A stretch of 64,000 nt of DNA from Cliona cf. orientalis (Eukaryota > Porifera > Demospongiae > Clionaida > Clionaidae): assembly GCA_963930775.1 (NCBI GenBank), contig OZ005691.1:1922001-1986000 (forward strand), read 5' to 3'. Position numbers and translations under genes: made by a program. Below, piece by piece: positions 1 to 11,500 of this stretch (its first letter is position 1; the number at the start of each line of letters is the position of its first letter). The notes under the pieces are model-generated. The model was not told where the DNA came from, did no database searches, and saw only the letters and a list, made by a program, of their open reading frames with translations.

Positions 1-1651
1 ATTACCACACTTCAGTGTAGCTATAATCGATCCTGTCATGTATATAATATTATGACATTGTGTTCTTGTAGCTAGCTATATCCAAATTTAATTTTGTGTA
101 CATGTTGAGTGAACATTAATAATGATAGTATAATGTCCCATGGATGTGTGCACATTATGTGTGAACTGTACAAGCATGCACATTCACTGTCAGTAGGCTA
201 TAGGTATTTGGCTCCCAATTGTATAGCTCTGAAGGAAGGCACACCTTGCCACTAAACTCAAGTCGGGGACACGACTAGTAACAACCTATGCGAAGGTGCA
301 GTTTGCATGAGGTTCAATTGGAGCTTCATGGATCAGAGATGAGAATCCCAAAATGTACCAAAATTAATCTTGAAATGTGTCAAGTTCAGTCTCATACATT
401 TACTGCATGGATACAGTAATACATATGCACACCAGGCACCCTCTATGGTGCATTAAAATCGTTCATACTTATAATATTATTAGTATGTATCAAACTTTGT
501 CCAAACCAATCTCAAAAGCTAGCTCAAGTTTGTGAACTGTCATACACAATCATTAATTTTGGTAGCTGCATGTATATAAACTCCATTTACACTTAGCTTC
601 TCTCGAGACAGCTTAGCACAGCTTATAGGATCGATCTATGCCACATACTGATGTTGGCATGATCTAAGCCACTGATTCGGCTAAATTATGTGGCTCAAGT
701 TATAAGAAATGAGACCTGTAGCAGTATAGTACATTGTAAGGATTATAATAATAGTGTTTTGGCTTTTCTACATCTCATGCTAGTGGCTTAAGCAAGCATG
801 CTTAAGATCAGCTGCTCACCACCAAGAGCAAATAATCTCTGAGTCATGGATCAGCATAACTAAGCACTACGATAATAATAATACTGTATACTATGCAGGG
901 ATTAATTGTGACATTACTATAAAATCATCACATTATTGTTATGTCATGGATATATTATTCAGCTTCATCGACATGCATGATCCCCCTATAATGTAATTAC
1001 TAGGTTCTGTCATGTTACACCTAATTCCTCTAATGGGGACAAACTGGAAATACGTACGTATGATAGAATATTATATGTGAGAACAACATAACCATCTTAA
1101 GTTATGAAACTTGCATGGTACAAAAACTCAAAGGTCGTTCTCAAGCTCATGTCTGAATTCTAGAGTGGTGTAAACAGGTGACATGGTATTGGTGACTTGT
1201 GTGTGTGAGAGCATGAGCATATATTATGTGTACTCAGTGGTAATTATATTGGTACAGGTCAATGCCTTTGTTTCATGGCAATCTCTAGCTATTCACTGGA
1301 CTGGAATACTGGACTAGCCTTTGATCCCATAAATAGCACACAAAAGGCTTAGTTTAGCCTCCTGTAGGTAGCTTGGTGGAGCAATTGGAGAGAGGCAAGT
1401 GCTATTGTGTCGAGCCTGACCTATTTCAGCTATATAGTATACCCTCAGCTGCAGGTGCCTATGCCTATGTCATGTATGTCTGATCAAGTAATCGTAGATA
1501 GTAGAAGGTTTGGATTTGGTGCAATGGTCTGCATGAGATTAAACACCAAATTTCAGCCACTATGCTGCTGCTATTAACATTAGTAATTAATTTTACTGTT
1601 AAAGTGGTTGTGACAAAATTAATCCAGAATGCAGCTGCTATTAAGACAGGA
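1..1651. other. AT-rich intergenic stretch, no gene seen
   Basis: I find no convincing coding exon, RNA gene or clear transposon end here on either strand. Reading frames are short and lack family-like composition. The stretch is AT-rich with scattered TAGCTA-type simple motifs, as in the other intergenic parts of the window. Confidence 0.5.
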
Positions 1652-2053
1652 TCAATCTAGTCTTAAGGTTATGGGACAATGTTCCGTGAATAATTCATTG
1701 ATAGTGGAAGTATATAGGTCCACTTTTTGTTGCCAGTATGGTAGCTCAACTGTCAGTAGTTGCTCTTCAAGGGTGCTGAGCTTGTCAATTAAATCACTTG
1801 TTGTCTCACACACGGGATTATCACAGAAATAGTCCAGCACGCCGGAAGCATACAATCGTCTCACTGTCAAAACAGTATTCTTTAGTTGCTCATATATGTA
1901 TTCAGCCCTCCCTTGGTTAGCCACCTCTTCTGCATTCCTTTCACAGTCACACAATAATCGAGAGATTTCTTCAAATAGCTCTTTCCACTCTGTCACCGCG
2001 ATACTATCTCCTTGGGCAGAAGCATCAGAATCTGAATCAATGGTGGGGTCCAT
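1652..2053 (-). CDS. Small acidic helical protein, unrecognised
   Basis: This is an uninterrupted 133-codon frame starting MDPTIDSDSDAS and ending ITLRLD. I do not recognise the family. The composition is protein-like: an acidic Ser/Asp N-terminus (residues 2-15), then mostly predicted helix rich in Glu and Leu (ELFEEISRLL at about 25-34, a Leu/Glu-rich stretch near 95-105), with Cys residues near 36-38 and about 80-85. The frame is open upstream to about 2272. I chose the inner ATG at 2051-2053 because the acidic soluble start looks natural and the extension (MACLHG...) does not. No signal peptide or membrane segment is seen. It could be a coiled-coil adaptor subunit. A non-coding frame is less likely given its length and composition in AT-rich DNA. 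Confidence 0.5.
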   Translation of the reverse strand: MDPTIDSDSDASAQGDSIAVTEWKELFEEISRLLCDCERNAEEVANQGRAEYIYEQLKNTVLTVRRLYASGVLDYFCDNPVCETTSDLIDKLSTLEEQLLTVELPYWQQKVDLYTSTINELFTEHCPITLRLD

Positions 2054-3099
2054 TGTAACGCATAGCGTAATTTCGTCAAGGCCAGGTAAGTGATTACTTA
2101 CTGAGCATGCGTGGCCACGACTGCGCATGCCTATTATTTTATTATACAGTGGTATTTTTATGTTACAAAAAGCGCGCCATACAGTTGAACCTGGCGCCAA
2201 AACGCAAATTTTGTACATACGTACGTATGTACCCCACGAGACTACGTATATTATACCGTGCAAGCAAGCCAAAACGTGATTTTGAAAGGATAGTTCCAGG
2301 TAGTTATCATGATAGAATTAATGTAGTAGTGAGTACTGTGGGGTACCTGTGCTTGTATTAAAGTATGTGGGTACAAACAGAGTGAGTTTCAGTACATTAC
2401 CATACAAATTGTATGGTAATCATCAAACAATAAGCTACATAATACAAACAAAAACAAAATGGTCCCTTCAAGCTCTTGCAGCTGCTCACAAATTGTAGAT
2501 AGATCTAACTGCATAATTAATATTAGTCTATATAATTAGAGGTGAACTTAAGCTTGGGAATGAGGGTTCAGTGAGCTCTTCAAAGCGCTCAACTTACCGG
2601 TACCTTTTTTCTATATACATGTATACTATTAATAGATCTATTTATATAGGACGGCTAGAAATAAGTATGTCAGTACATGTGCATAGATCTGACAATCGGC
2701 AGTAGTGGGATGTGATGTGGCTTGGGACAGGGGAAGATGTATTATTGTTGCTCAGAGAGTGAGTAGTCAGATCTTTAAAGGTCACCTTTATTATAAAAGC
2801 CAGATCTGCAGAGTGCTTTGTGGTCACACTTCAATATGCGGTATGCATGGCGCCATAACAACCGTGACTACCTAGGTGGGCGTCACTATAGTCATAATAT
2901 AGTCTGGGTGCGCATGCGCACATGCATTGCATGCTCAACAATTACGATCGCATGCAATGCACGTTCTGTGGTGGCTTCAGTTCATGCTAGCTTCATGACT
3001 GAATACTTTATAGCATGCGAAGACGACGATAAATTTGCACTACACTACGGTGATGTTTTCAGTAGCGCTGAAAACTATCCTGCTCTACACATCTTCAAC
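2054..3099. promoter_or_regulatory. Divergent intergenic region with NRF1-like palindrome
   Basis: The region separates the minus-strand small gene from the plus-strand Ig/FN3 receptor. It contains the 12-bp palindrome TGCGCATGCGCA at 2909-2920, about 180 bp upstream of the receptor ATG; this matches the core of animal NRF1 promoter sites. A second palindromic spot (TTACCATACAAATTGTATGGTAA) lies near 2397-2420. No coding exon is convincing here. Confidence 0.35.
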
Positions 3100-6000
3100 A
3101 TGAACGGATTTCAGATTCTTCTCTTGGTTTTGTCAACAGATTTGGCAAGTGAGCATCCAGGCTAGTAATATTATTGTAGCTAGCTATTAGACCAATAATT
3201 TGATCAATTGTATATCATTAATTTTACTTTTATTTTATTCAGTTGGAGTTGAAATTGTGTCCCACCCTTCCTCCTTGCTGGTGCCTATTAACGAAATAGG
3301 CATCTTTATGTGTAAAGCCCGCTGCGTATCATGCTCAGGATTTTGGATTATTAATGGCAGTTATACGGATCCTGCAGACCAGTTCATCGAGAAAGGATTC
3401 ATGTTTCCGCCGATGCAGCACTCTGACAGTGAAACTCTCATAACATTAAGAGTTAATGCATCGGAAGTTGTCAACAACTCTACAATATCTTGTGAATTTG
3501 ATTCCAGTGGTGGTGAAGGCTGTAGAAGTTACAGCAGAAATGTCAAACTGCTTGTGATCACAAGTATGATTATTAAACTGTTGTTCTATGAATTTAGTTA
3601 TAAATTTGCATTTCACATGCATACAGGCTCTCCATTATCGAATAACTTAGTGCTTGTAAAGAATAATGGATACGTGGAAGTCCAGTGGTCTCCACCATTT
3701 CTGTGGCCAGGTCAAGCTATTGAATACTACAATGTATCTCTCGTGCTTGAGAGCGATGGAAGTGTCTACTCTGAAAGGATCAACAGCACCTTCAGTGACC
3801 CTTTGGTGTCATATACACAGCCAAGTCTATCTTGCACTTCTTTTACCTTCTATATCACAGCCATCAGTTCATCTGGGTCTGCATTTCAAACCTTTAACAT
3901 AACCTATTGTAAGCAATGCCACTCAATAAAATTTAATAATATGCCTGGTTAATTGATGCACTATACTGCACTTGTATAACAATTATATAGCTTCTCCCAG
4001 AATGGTGTTCCCTCCATTAGCAATCAACGGAAGTGTTCTCTACAAGTCAGATGGAACACCAGCACTCCTGGAAGTCTATCTTCAGGTATTCATGCTATAA
4101 TATCAGAGCTACTTTCCTAAAATATCATGCACATGACTATGAGAGCATAGGGCCAGGGATTTTATTAAAACACGCTGAGTCTGCCATGTCTTGAGAACAA
4201 GGCTAATTAAGTGACATCATTCTCAGTTGCTCTGCATGAATAAACGAAGATTCTTTTCGGATAACTTATATAACTGTTCGGTAAAACTTGCCGACATTTC
4301 GACTAGATGCTCTAGTCATCCTCAGGGCCCGAGGATGACTAGAGCATCTAGTCGAAACGTCGGCAAGTTTTACCGAACAGTTAAGTTGTCCGAAAAGAAT
4401 CTTTGTTTATTCATGGCTAATTAATTTGTTTACTATGCCCCCCTTAACTTGCAACCCAAGCAAATAATGTATAGCTGATATTAATATTGTTACTAGTGCT
4501 ATCATAATATTATATACCTCTTAAGTCTCATTAATGCATTGTGCATGCTCACAATACAAGCAGCTGATCATGTGCTCACACCTGCATGGAATTACTATAA
4601 TAATTATAATAATTTATTATGGCTTCTGATATCATCTTCACTGTGGCAATAGTAGTCAATTAGTCTGGTTGCACTGGCAGGGTTCCATACATGCAATTCC
4701 CAGCCAGGCAGCTGCAGACCATAGAGAAATGACTCCAGCGACAAGAACTTCAAAGTAGTCCATGACCTCTGTTTGCATGCCTGGCCCACCGCAAAAGCCA
4801 ACCGCGTGCGTTATTAAATAGAGCAGCCCAGCTCATTGACGACCATTACCAGTAATGCTGATGTGCGAGTGGGTGGGGCTAGTGCCAAGTCACCAGTTCG
4901 CTGTCTGCTGATTCCAGGTGCTTGCATGTGGCTAGACGATGGCTAATTATTTCCTGCTTAGTAGCAATTGATTTCTGAGTTCTTGTACACAACTGTTGTA
5001 CTGTATGCACTCTTTAAATTTTATGTTAGGCACAGTGATGCGCTATAGCTCTAGATTTCTGTCAGAATGAATTATGTTAGTGGTCATAGGTGGGAATATT
5101 GACTCCTTTAATACTGTATTTCCCATACAGCTACCAAACTCAACGTGTACCTTTAACTATACTCTACTCATTGAAGATGGGCGTGATGCTACTATCAAGC
5201 GACTTGGTCCCTTTCCTCACACTGGATCAGCCGCTGTGAAGCTAGATATTCCCATCTCTGATCTGAAAAGAAACCACTTCTATTCACTGACAGCCCAGGC
5301 TCACTTGTACTCAGAAGTCACTCTCTCCAATAAATACCACTTCAGTAAGGCTTATAATACAGTACAATAGCTATTACTTCAATACATCTCATACAATGTC
5401 ATAATGAGCATTACAGATGTCACCCATAGTAATACTAAAGAGTAGGCATGCAGGCCTTTGCTCGGGAAAACAATTTCTGTGTGTGATTGATTGTGCATGT
5501 TCCTTTGCTTTCAAGTTTCAACTTAATTATTATCAGAATCATGTCCTGCCACTTAATCGTACTGTTATGGTTGCTATCAGGTACCTCACCTTTCACTCTA
5601 ATGTGGCATTGGCTTTGATCAGTGCTGACTCATCCATGTTAATTTTATTACGCTAGTTTAATATAAACAAGTACACCTGGGTCTTTTTCCCTGGGGATAT
5701 CTATAGTAAAAGCAGCTTCCTGCGTGTGCCAGACACGAGGCCATTGATGGCATGGCCTCGGGATCGATATTAATGAATGTGCACATGTCGTATGTGTGCG
5801 CATGAGCATATGCATGTGTGCATAATTATGGAAAAAATGTTACGGAGTACTTGCATGTGGTTTGTTAATTTGGAGTGTATGCAAGAACTGTAGTACAACT
5901 GAGGCTTGCAATTGTTCAATTATGTAGCCTCGTCCCCAGGCCAGATCAGGCACCCCGGCCGACCTTTTCTCGTGTGCAGTTGAAAAGGTCGGGGTGTCTG

Positions 6001-7630
6001 GGCTAGGGATGAGGATACAATTCATGTATGCTTACCCTTGCTGTTAATGCATTGTGTATGAACTCATGCTGCTATTGTTCAAACAATCCAGATACATCAC
6101 TTAAGAACTGGAATGCAAATACACACTCTATAGCAAACACGAGTAAGTTTTGCCTCATGAATGACACACTATGCCAGTTTATAAACTATAATACACTAGC
6201 TGAAAATTTTAAGTGGACAAAAAATTCTCCAATCCCAGCTACCTCTAGTCTGTATTTTGGAAATACATAAATTTCTATCAATATAGTAAAGATTGGACAA
6301 AAAGTTTGAATAAAAACAAGTGAGAAAACTGGTGAAAACGTTCTCCCAGCAAAAATTTCCAACTATATTACGGCACTTATGCTTTAATATCATGGTGTTA
6401 TGACATGTCCTTTTTTTGATGGTACAGATGGAAACACTGATTCAGAAGCCATGTATAAGGCAGCAACTGGTGTCTCTCTTACCATAGCAGTAGTCACCCT
6501 CCTGGCCTCGGCTATTGTGATAATCATCTTCTACATCCGACAGAGGCGTATACGAACTGGTGAGGAAGCTTAGTACATGGAACCCACATTCCACGTAGAG
6601 TACTGTTACAGTAGTGTTAGACAATAATATTTACACAGGCACCTGGAAGTATAGGAACTGGGGGTGGGTGGTGGGGGGGGGGGGGGGGGGCGGGGGCATT
6701 TACTTCATATTTATAGATATCTGTTGAGCCAGATGTGGATTCAGTAGTTACAGTAAATGTAGCTATATTATCTTAGACTTAATTGAAGGGGTGAGGATCA
6801 TAATGGAATTAAATCCCGTGGGGAATTGTCTAAATAGCTCAAAATCATACATTGTACTCTATGGCTATAATGCTTACTATGCTTCAATTCATAACAGTGC
6901 AAATATCTAAGGAATCAAAAAAGAGGATCCATGCATCAATGGTGCTCAATCCTATCTACGATGGTGATGGAGATGGTGGTCCCGTCTATGACAGTATCAA
7001 ACCACAATATGAAACACTGCCAGTCGTGGCACCTCCAAGGTTAAACGAAACACACCAAGGTTCTAGTAGTGTGATGAAGTCAGTCCACAGTGACGATGTT
7101 GATGTGACTCGCTATGTGGATCAGCCCGTTCAGCTGCCCCAGTTCAGAAGCCAGTCCTTTGCCCACAACGCCACCATCACCGATAATATCGACGGAGAAA
7201 GCCCTTCCAGGTTATACTGTAACAGTATATCCCTGTCCACCCCAAGGTAGTAACCATAGTGCAAGCCTACATACATATCTAGGCTATATGTGATTGATAT
7301 TTAGGCCTAGACTTAGCTAATTGGGTATAATTATGGTGCATTAATTTTATATACATGTGTACTTTCTCTCTCAGGATGATGGCGCTTAAGAAGAATGGTC
7401 AAGAACGCAACAAGTTCCACCTTACCATCAATCTTGGTGGAAGTGATCCTGGCTGTGGCGGTCACAATACAGAAGCCCCCAGTGTACCTGTGCCAAGCCA
7501 TACAACAGCTACTGCTGCTGCTGACTCAGCAGAACCAGCTGGGGATGAAAGCTACATGGTCATGAACTCTGCTCGTACTGTGCTCTCCAGCATCAAGAAC
7601 GTTGGGAGCACACCACAAGATGATGCTTAA
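3100..7630 (+). CDS. Ig/FN3 single-pass receptor with tyrosine-rich tail
   Basis: I read eight exons: 3100-3148, 3243-3563, 3627-3908, 3991-4085, 5131-5344, 6428-6559, 6898-7246, 7375-7630. All junctions are GT-AG, phases agree, and the product is 565 aa. In order it has a signal peptide (1-16), an Ig-like domain (about 18-122, with Cys, Trp and Cys in Ig spacing and N-glycosylation sites), two FN3-like domains (about 124-217 and 218-320), a TM helix (about 334-358) followed by RQRRIR, and a 200-aa cytoplasmic tail. The tail has NPIY385, PVY395DSI, QY402ETL and, near the C-terminus, SYMVMN (Y about 541). These suit PTB and SH2 binding, and YxxM suits PI3K-type SH2 domains. No kinase or phosphatase domain is present. 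It heads a module whose tail exons recur at 17087-17973 and 24444-24620. A further small exon in intron 5 cannot be excluded. Confidence 0.7.
4235..4415. mobile_element. Foldback MITE-like element in receptor intron 4
   Basis: About 181 bp folds almost end to end. The left arm starts CATGAATAAACGAAGATTC and the right arm is its near-perfect reverse complement ending GTTTATTCATG, around a short GGGCCC centre at about 4327. The arms differ by a few substitutions and one small indel. No coding capacity. It lies wholly within the intron. Confidence 0.7.
5926..6013. mobile_element. Short foldback element in receptor intron 5
   Basis: The left arm (CCTCGTCCCCAGGCCAG, through GACCTTTTC) pairs with the right arm (GAAAAGGTCGGGGTG, through GGGATGAGG). 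Its end motif, AGCCTCGTCCCCAGGC, is shared with the 353-bp element in eIF6 intron 1 and with other spots in the window, so it belongs to a dispersed family. Confidence 0.6.
6671..6690. repeat. Poly-G tract
   Basis: A long G homopolymer interrupted by one C lies in receptor intron 6. A similar tract is at 24665-24682. Tracts like these are prone to length error. Confidence 0.8.
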
Positions 7631-8584
7631 TGGGTCATATCCAGCTCGGACGATGAAAGAGGAAGAACTAACTATAGCTAATAAGGGAACAAGATTTTTC
7701 ACATTAATAAGCTTAAGAATATTACAGCTGTCATTGGTTTATGAAACTCATACAGTCACGAAACGAAACACTAACATTCCCTCATCCCCTAAAACTACTT
7801 ATTGCACTTTTTCACAAGAAAAAACACACTGATTGTCACCAATAATATTATTATGGTAATCATAACTGTAATATTATTGTCAATACATACACTGCGTACA
7901 CTTTTCTTTGACCTTCAAATGTTGTACTTGTGTACATGCTACACAATTTCAATTAAGATATGAATGGAAGCTGAGGATCTGAGTGCATGATTTTGACAAG
8001 AGCGAATATTGAATATGAATTCGAAGGCCTCCATTGATGGTAGTGTATAATTGCAATAACTGTAATACTGTTATATATTCAAAATATATTTTATTGTGTA
8101 TAGGCAGATCATATTGAAACTAAATCTCGCATGTTGTTTAGATTTTGCATTTTGCAACGTGTGTGCATGTGTGTGGGGGTGTATATATGGAGACTTGCTA
8201 ATGTAAACTGCAAAGTTAGAATCCATAATAATAAAGTTAGAATCCATAAATATTACGTATTATGGATTCTAACTTTGCAGTTTACATTAGCAAGTCTCCA
8301 TAATGGATATACATAATATTATGGATTCCAAAATAGTGTAGCAAGTAGTTTCATTATGTATGTATGTCATGCACAGCTAATACCATAACATAGCTGCCAT
8401 TATACTGTAGTCAATATTGCCTACTGTGGGTGCTGTACAGTGCATGTGATGCATAGTAACACTGACTTACTGTGTTTATGCAAATAAAACGCAAGCTTAG
8501 CTCTAATCAGCGCAAGAAAATTCACATTCTAGTTTAGCTACGTATACAGTCTGATCACTAGCATTCACAGTGAAGAGTTCTGCA
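7631..8584. other. Receptor-to-A1 intergenic region
   Basis: No gene is seen. The first part (to about 7990) is the receptor 3' flank and recurs in fragments at about 17974-18200, 23085-23160 and 24480-24620. A foldback element occupies 8186-8302. Just before gene A1, 8472-8528 (starting GTGTTTATGCAAATAAAACG) matches a stretch at 54614-54664 in the ankyrin-gene intron. Confidence 0.5.
8186..8302. repeat. Foldback repeat upstream of A1
   Basis: A 117-bp inverted repeat: the left arm TATGGAGACTTGCTAATG is matched by its reverse complement CATTAGCAAGTCTCCATA, with paired inner sequence. The segment AAAGTTAGAATCCATAA occurs twice on the left side and once inverted on the right. It would form a long hairpin if transcribed. 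Confidence 0.75.
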
Positions 8585-11500
8585 ATGATCCATTTATCCT
8601 TATTTCTGATCCATTTCTGGATTGGATCTATCAGCTGTGCTGTGTACCACATTGTACCATCTCCAAGTCATGACTGTCCTGTTGAATCTTGCCTCACTCT
8701 CTCTTCGTTTGCAACTAATGTAAGCCAGTATATAGAATCAAACACTTTGCTACTATTTCAACCAGGAAATCATGTCATACATTCAAAGGTCAATATCGCA
8801 GGCGTTGTCAATTTCTCTATGATATCTATCGATCCTTTAAGAGCAGGCATAACTTGTGAAAATGATTCAGAGCCTAGATTTATCTTTGATACTGTTCAGC
8901 ATGTCCACGTAAAGAATTTGAGATTCTTTGAATGCATTGACAGTAAGCTGTTTACAATAACGGCAAGTAGCCTGGTACTAGTGAAGTGTACATTTGAGAA
9001 TAATGTAGATACTGGTATGATCAATGCCGCAAGCAGCAATATTTCCATAACACAAAGTACATTCAATAATATTAGAGTTTATCGTTCATCCAAAATCCTC
9101 AAATTTATTGACTGCAATGTTACAATTGTCAATAGTACCTTTGTTAATAATATCTGTGACGAGTTGATCACTGTAAGAAATTCAGTATACTATGACTTGG
9201 GATCAATAACAGCAATGGCGAGCACTTCGATAATTACTGGCTGTGAATTCAGGAATAATCATCGAAGCTCTGTCCTTGCAATTAGCTCTATAATAGGTGT
9301 GTACAACTCAGATGCAGTATCGATTTGTGACACAAAATTTATCAGTAATGAAGTAGCTCATAGCTTAGAGGCAGAAAATTCAGTTATTAACACTGATAAT
9401 TGTACATTTAAATACAATCATGGTTCAGCCATGGACCTGAGCTTCGGCAAAGTGAATATAGTTAACTCAGTTTTCAACAACAATGAAGCATGTGTACTAA
9501 AGTCATGGAGAACCATTATCCATATTCGTGGCAGCGAATTTAAGAGCAACAGTGAAAAATATGAAGGTGGAGCAATTTGCTCCAGTGGTGAAATGTTAAT
9601 CACTTTTAGTGAAGTCTGTACCTTTGCTGACAATCAAGCAGAACAGGGAGGAGCAATTTATCTTGATCTTGGTGCAAGGTGTTTTGTAGAGAGTGGAGCA
9701 AGTGTGATCATTACCAACAACACTGCATCAGGTGATATTCATTTCGGCGTTGACCCCTATGCACTATCAGGTGATGGAGGTGGGATTTATCTCGGTCGCC
9801 ACTCTCACCTAGTCTTGCACAGTAACAGCACATTAATGATTCTTGAAAATAAGGCAACAGAAAATGGAGGTGGAATATACATGTCTCAGTTATCATCTAT
9901 CAACCTAGGTTTCAAATCACTCAATAATAGTGACGTTAACCAGACCTCAAATTCAACGATTTACTTCTTTAGAAATCGGGCAAGGCAAGGTGGTGGGTTA
10001 TACCTTGAATCAAACTCCGTACTATATATATCCCCTTGTCTTAATAATGTCATTAACTTTGTTAAGAATTCAGCTAGTTATGGAGGTGCTGTGTACGTAT
10101 TTACTACAGCTGGTGATCCAGTATGCTTCTTTCAGTCAGAGACCCTTGGAAATTCACTGAAAAATTATAATTTTACTGATGTCACTGTACAATGTAGCAA
10201 ACAAGAAAAACCCTTTAACTTCTCGTTAAATAGAGCAAATTATTCAGGATTTAGTTTGTACAAGAAGATTTTTAGCAACTGCTCTATAGATGGAAGAAAA
10301 TTTAGAGAATTCGAACTTCTCAATATTTTGAGTGATGTACAAACCTCAGATATTGGTTCCTCTCAAGTACAGGTCTGTTTTTGTGGGGCTGATGGAAATC
10401 CTGATTGTACCAAAGAGATAGAATTCATCAATATTAAAACTGGAGAAAGACTCATAATTGAGGCTGCTATTGCTGACAGAGGAAATCATATAGTTAGCGG
10501 TTCTATTGAGAGTGAAATAAGAGGATCAGCATCAGTTCGTGATGATCAAATGACTCAAGATGTGAGGAATGGTTGTACTGCTCTATTTTTCAACATATAC
10601 TCATTCGAAGCATCTCAACGACTAGTCATGTTACCACGGCTCAATAATGACAGTATGCATGTATCCACAGTGGGCTCTGAAAGGACTATTAGACTTAATT
10701 TTCTGGCATGCATTAGTTGTCCAATTGGCTTTCAACAAATCAAAGATGACGCAAAAGGATGTGATTGTGTCTGTGACGAAATGATGTTGGAGTCACTTAT
10801 AATTAGTTGTAACTATATGAGAGAAACAATCACTAAGAGGGGAACAACAGCATGGATAACCTATTTGAGTGTTAAGAATTCAAGTGGCTACCTAACGTAC
10901 CCTTATTGTCCTATGAACTACTGTATTCCACCAGATGAAACTGTTGAAATTAATTTAAACATTCCAAATGGAGCTGATGCTCAGTGTGCTAACAATCGTT
11001 CCAGGTTACTCTGTGGAACTTGCAGCTCTGGACTGAGTCTATCTCTCGGTAGCTCACGCTGTTTACAATGTCACACCTACTGGCCTGGAGTACTTGTTGT
11101 CATCATTATTGCAAGCTTATTAGCAGGAGTAATTCTGGTAGCTTCCCTTTTGATCCTAAACCTAACCGTTGCAGTGGGAACACTTAATGGATTAATCTTT
11201 TATGCTAACATTGTCGCCACTAGTCAATACAAATTCTTTCCATCTAAAAATTTCATAACAGTGTTTGTGTCATGGTTTAATTTGGAGCTGGGAATAGATA
11301 CATGCTTCTTTGATGGAATGGATTTCTACTGGAAAACATGGATCCAACTTGCCTTTTCTGCATACATTCTGCTACTAGTTGTGCTGGTGATAGTCCTCAG
11401 TGAGTGCTCAGTAAAATTTTCTCAAATTGTGGGTAAAAAGAACCCAGTAGCAACCTTAGATACACTAATTTTGCTCAGTTATGTCAAATTTCTTCGAACA

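Noticed and set aside
2107..2361. Plus-strand 84-codon frame
   Set aside because: Lies in the divergent promoter area, composition not protein-like.
6852..6897. Extending receptor exon 7 upstream to an in-frame ATG
   Set aside because: The CAG acceptor at 6897 restores phase from the TM exon, so the upstream codons are intron.
8570..8584. Upstream GTG start for A1, and TTG start for A3
   Set aside because: Eukaryotic gene; the ATGs at 8585 and 18921 align with the A4 start and give the same signal peptide.
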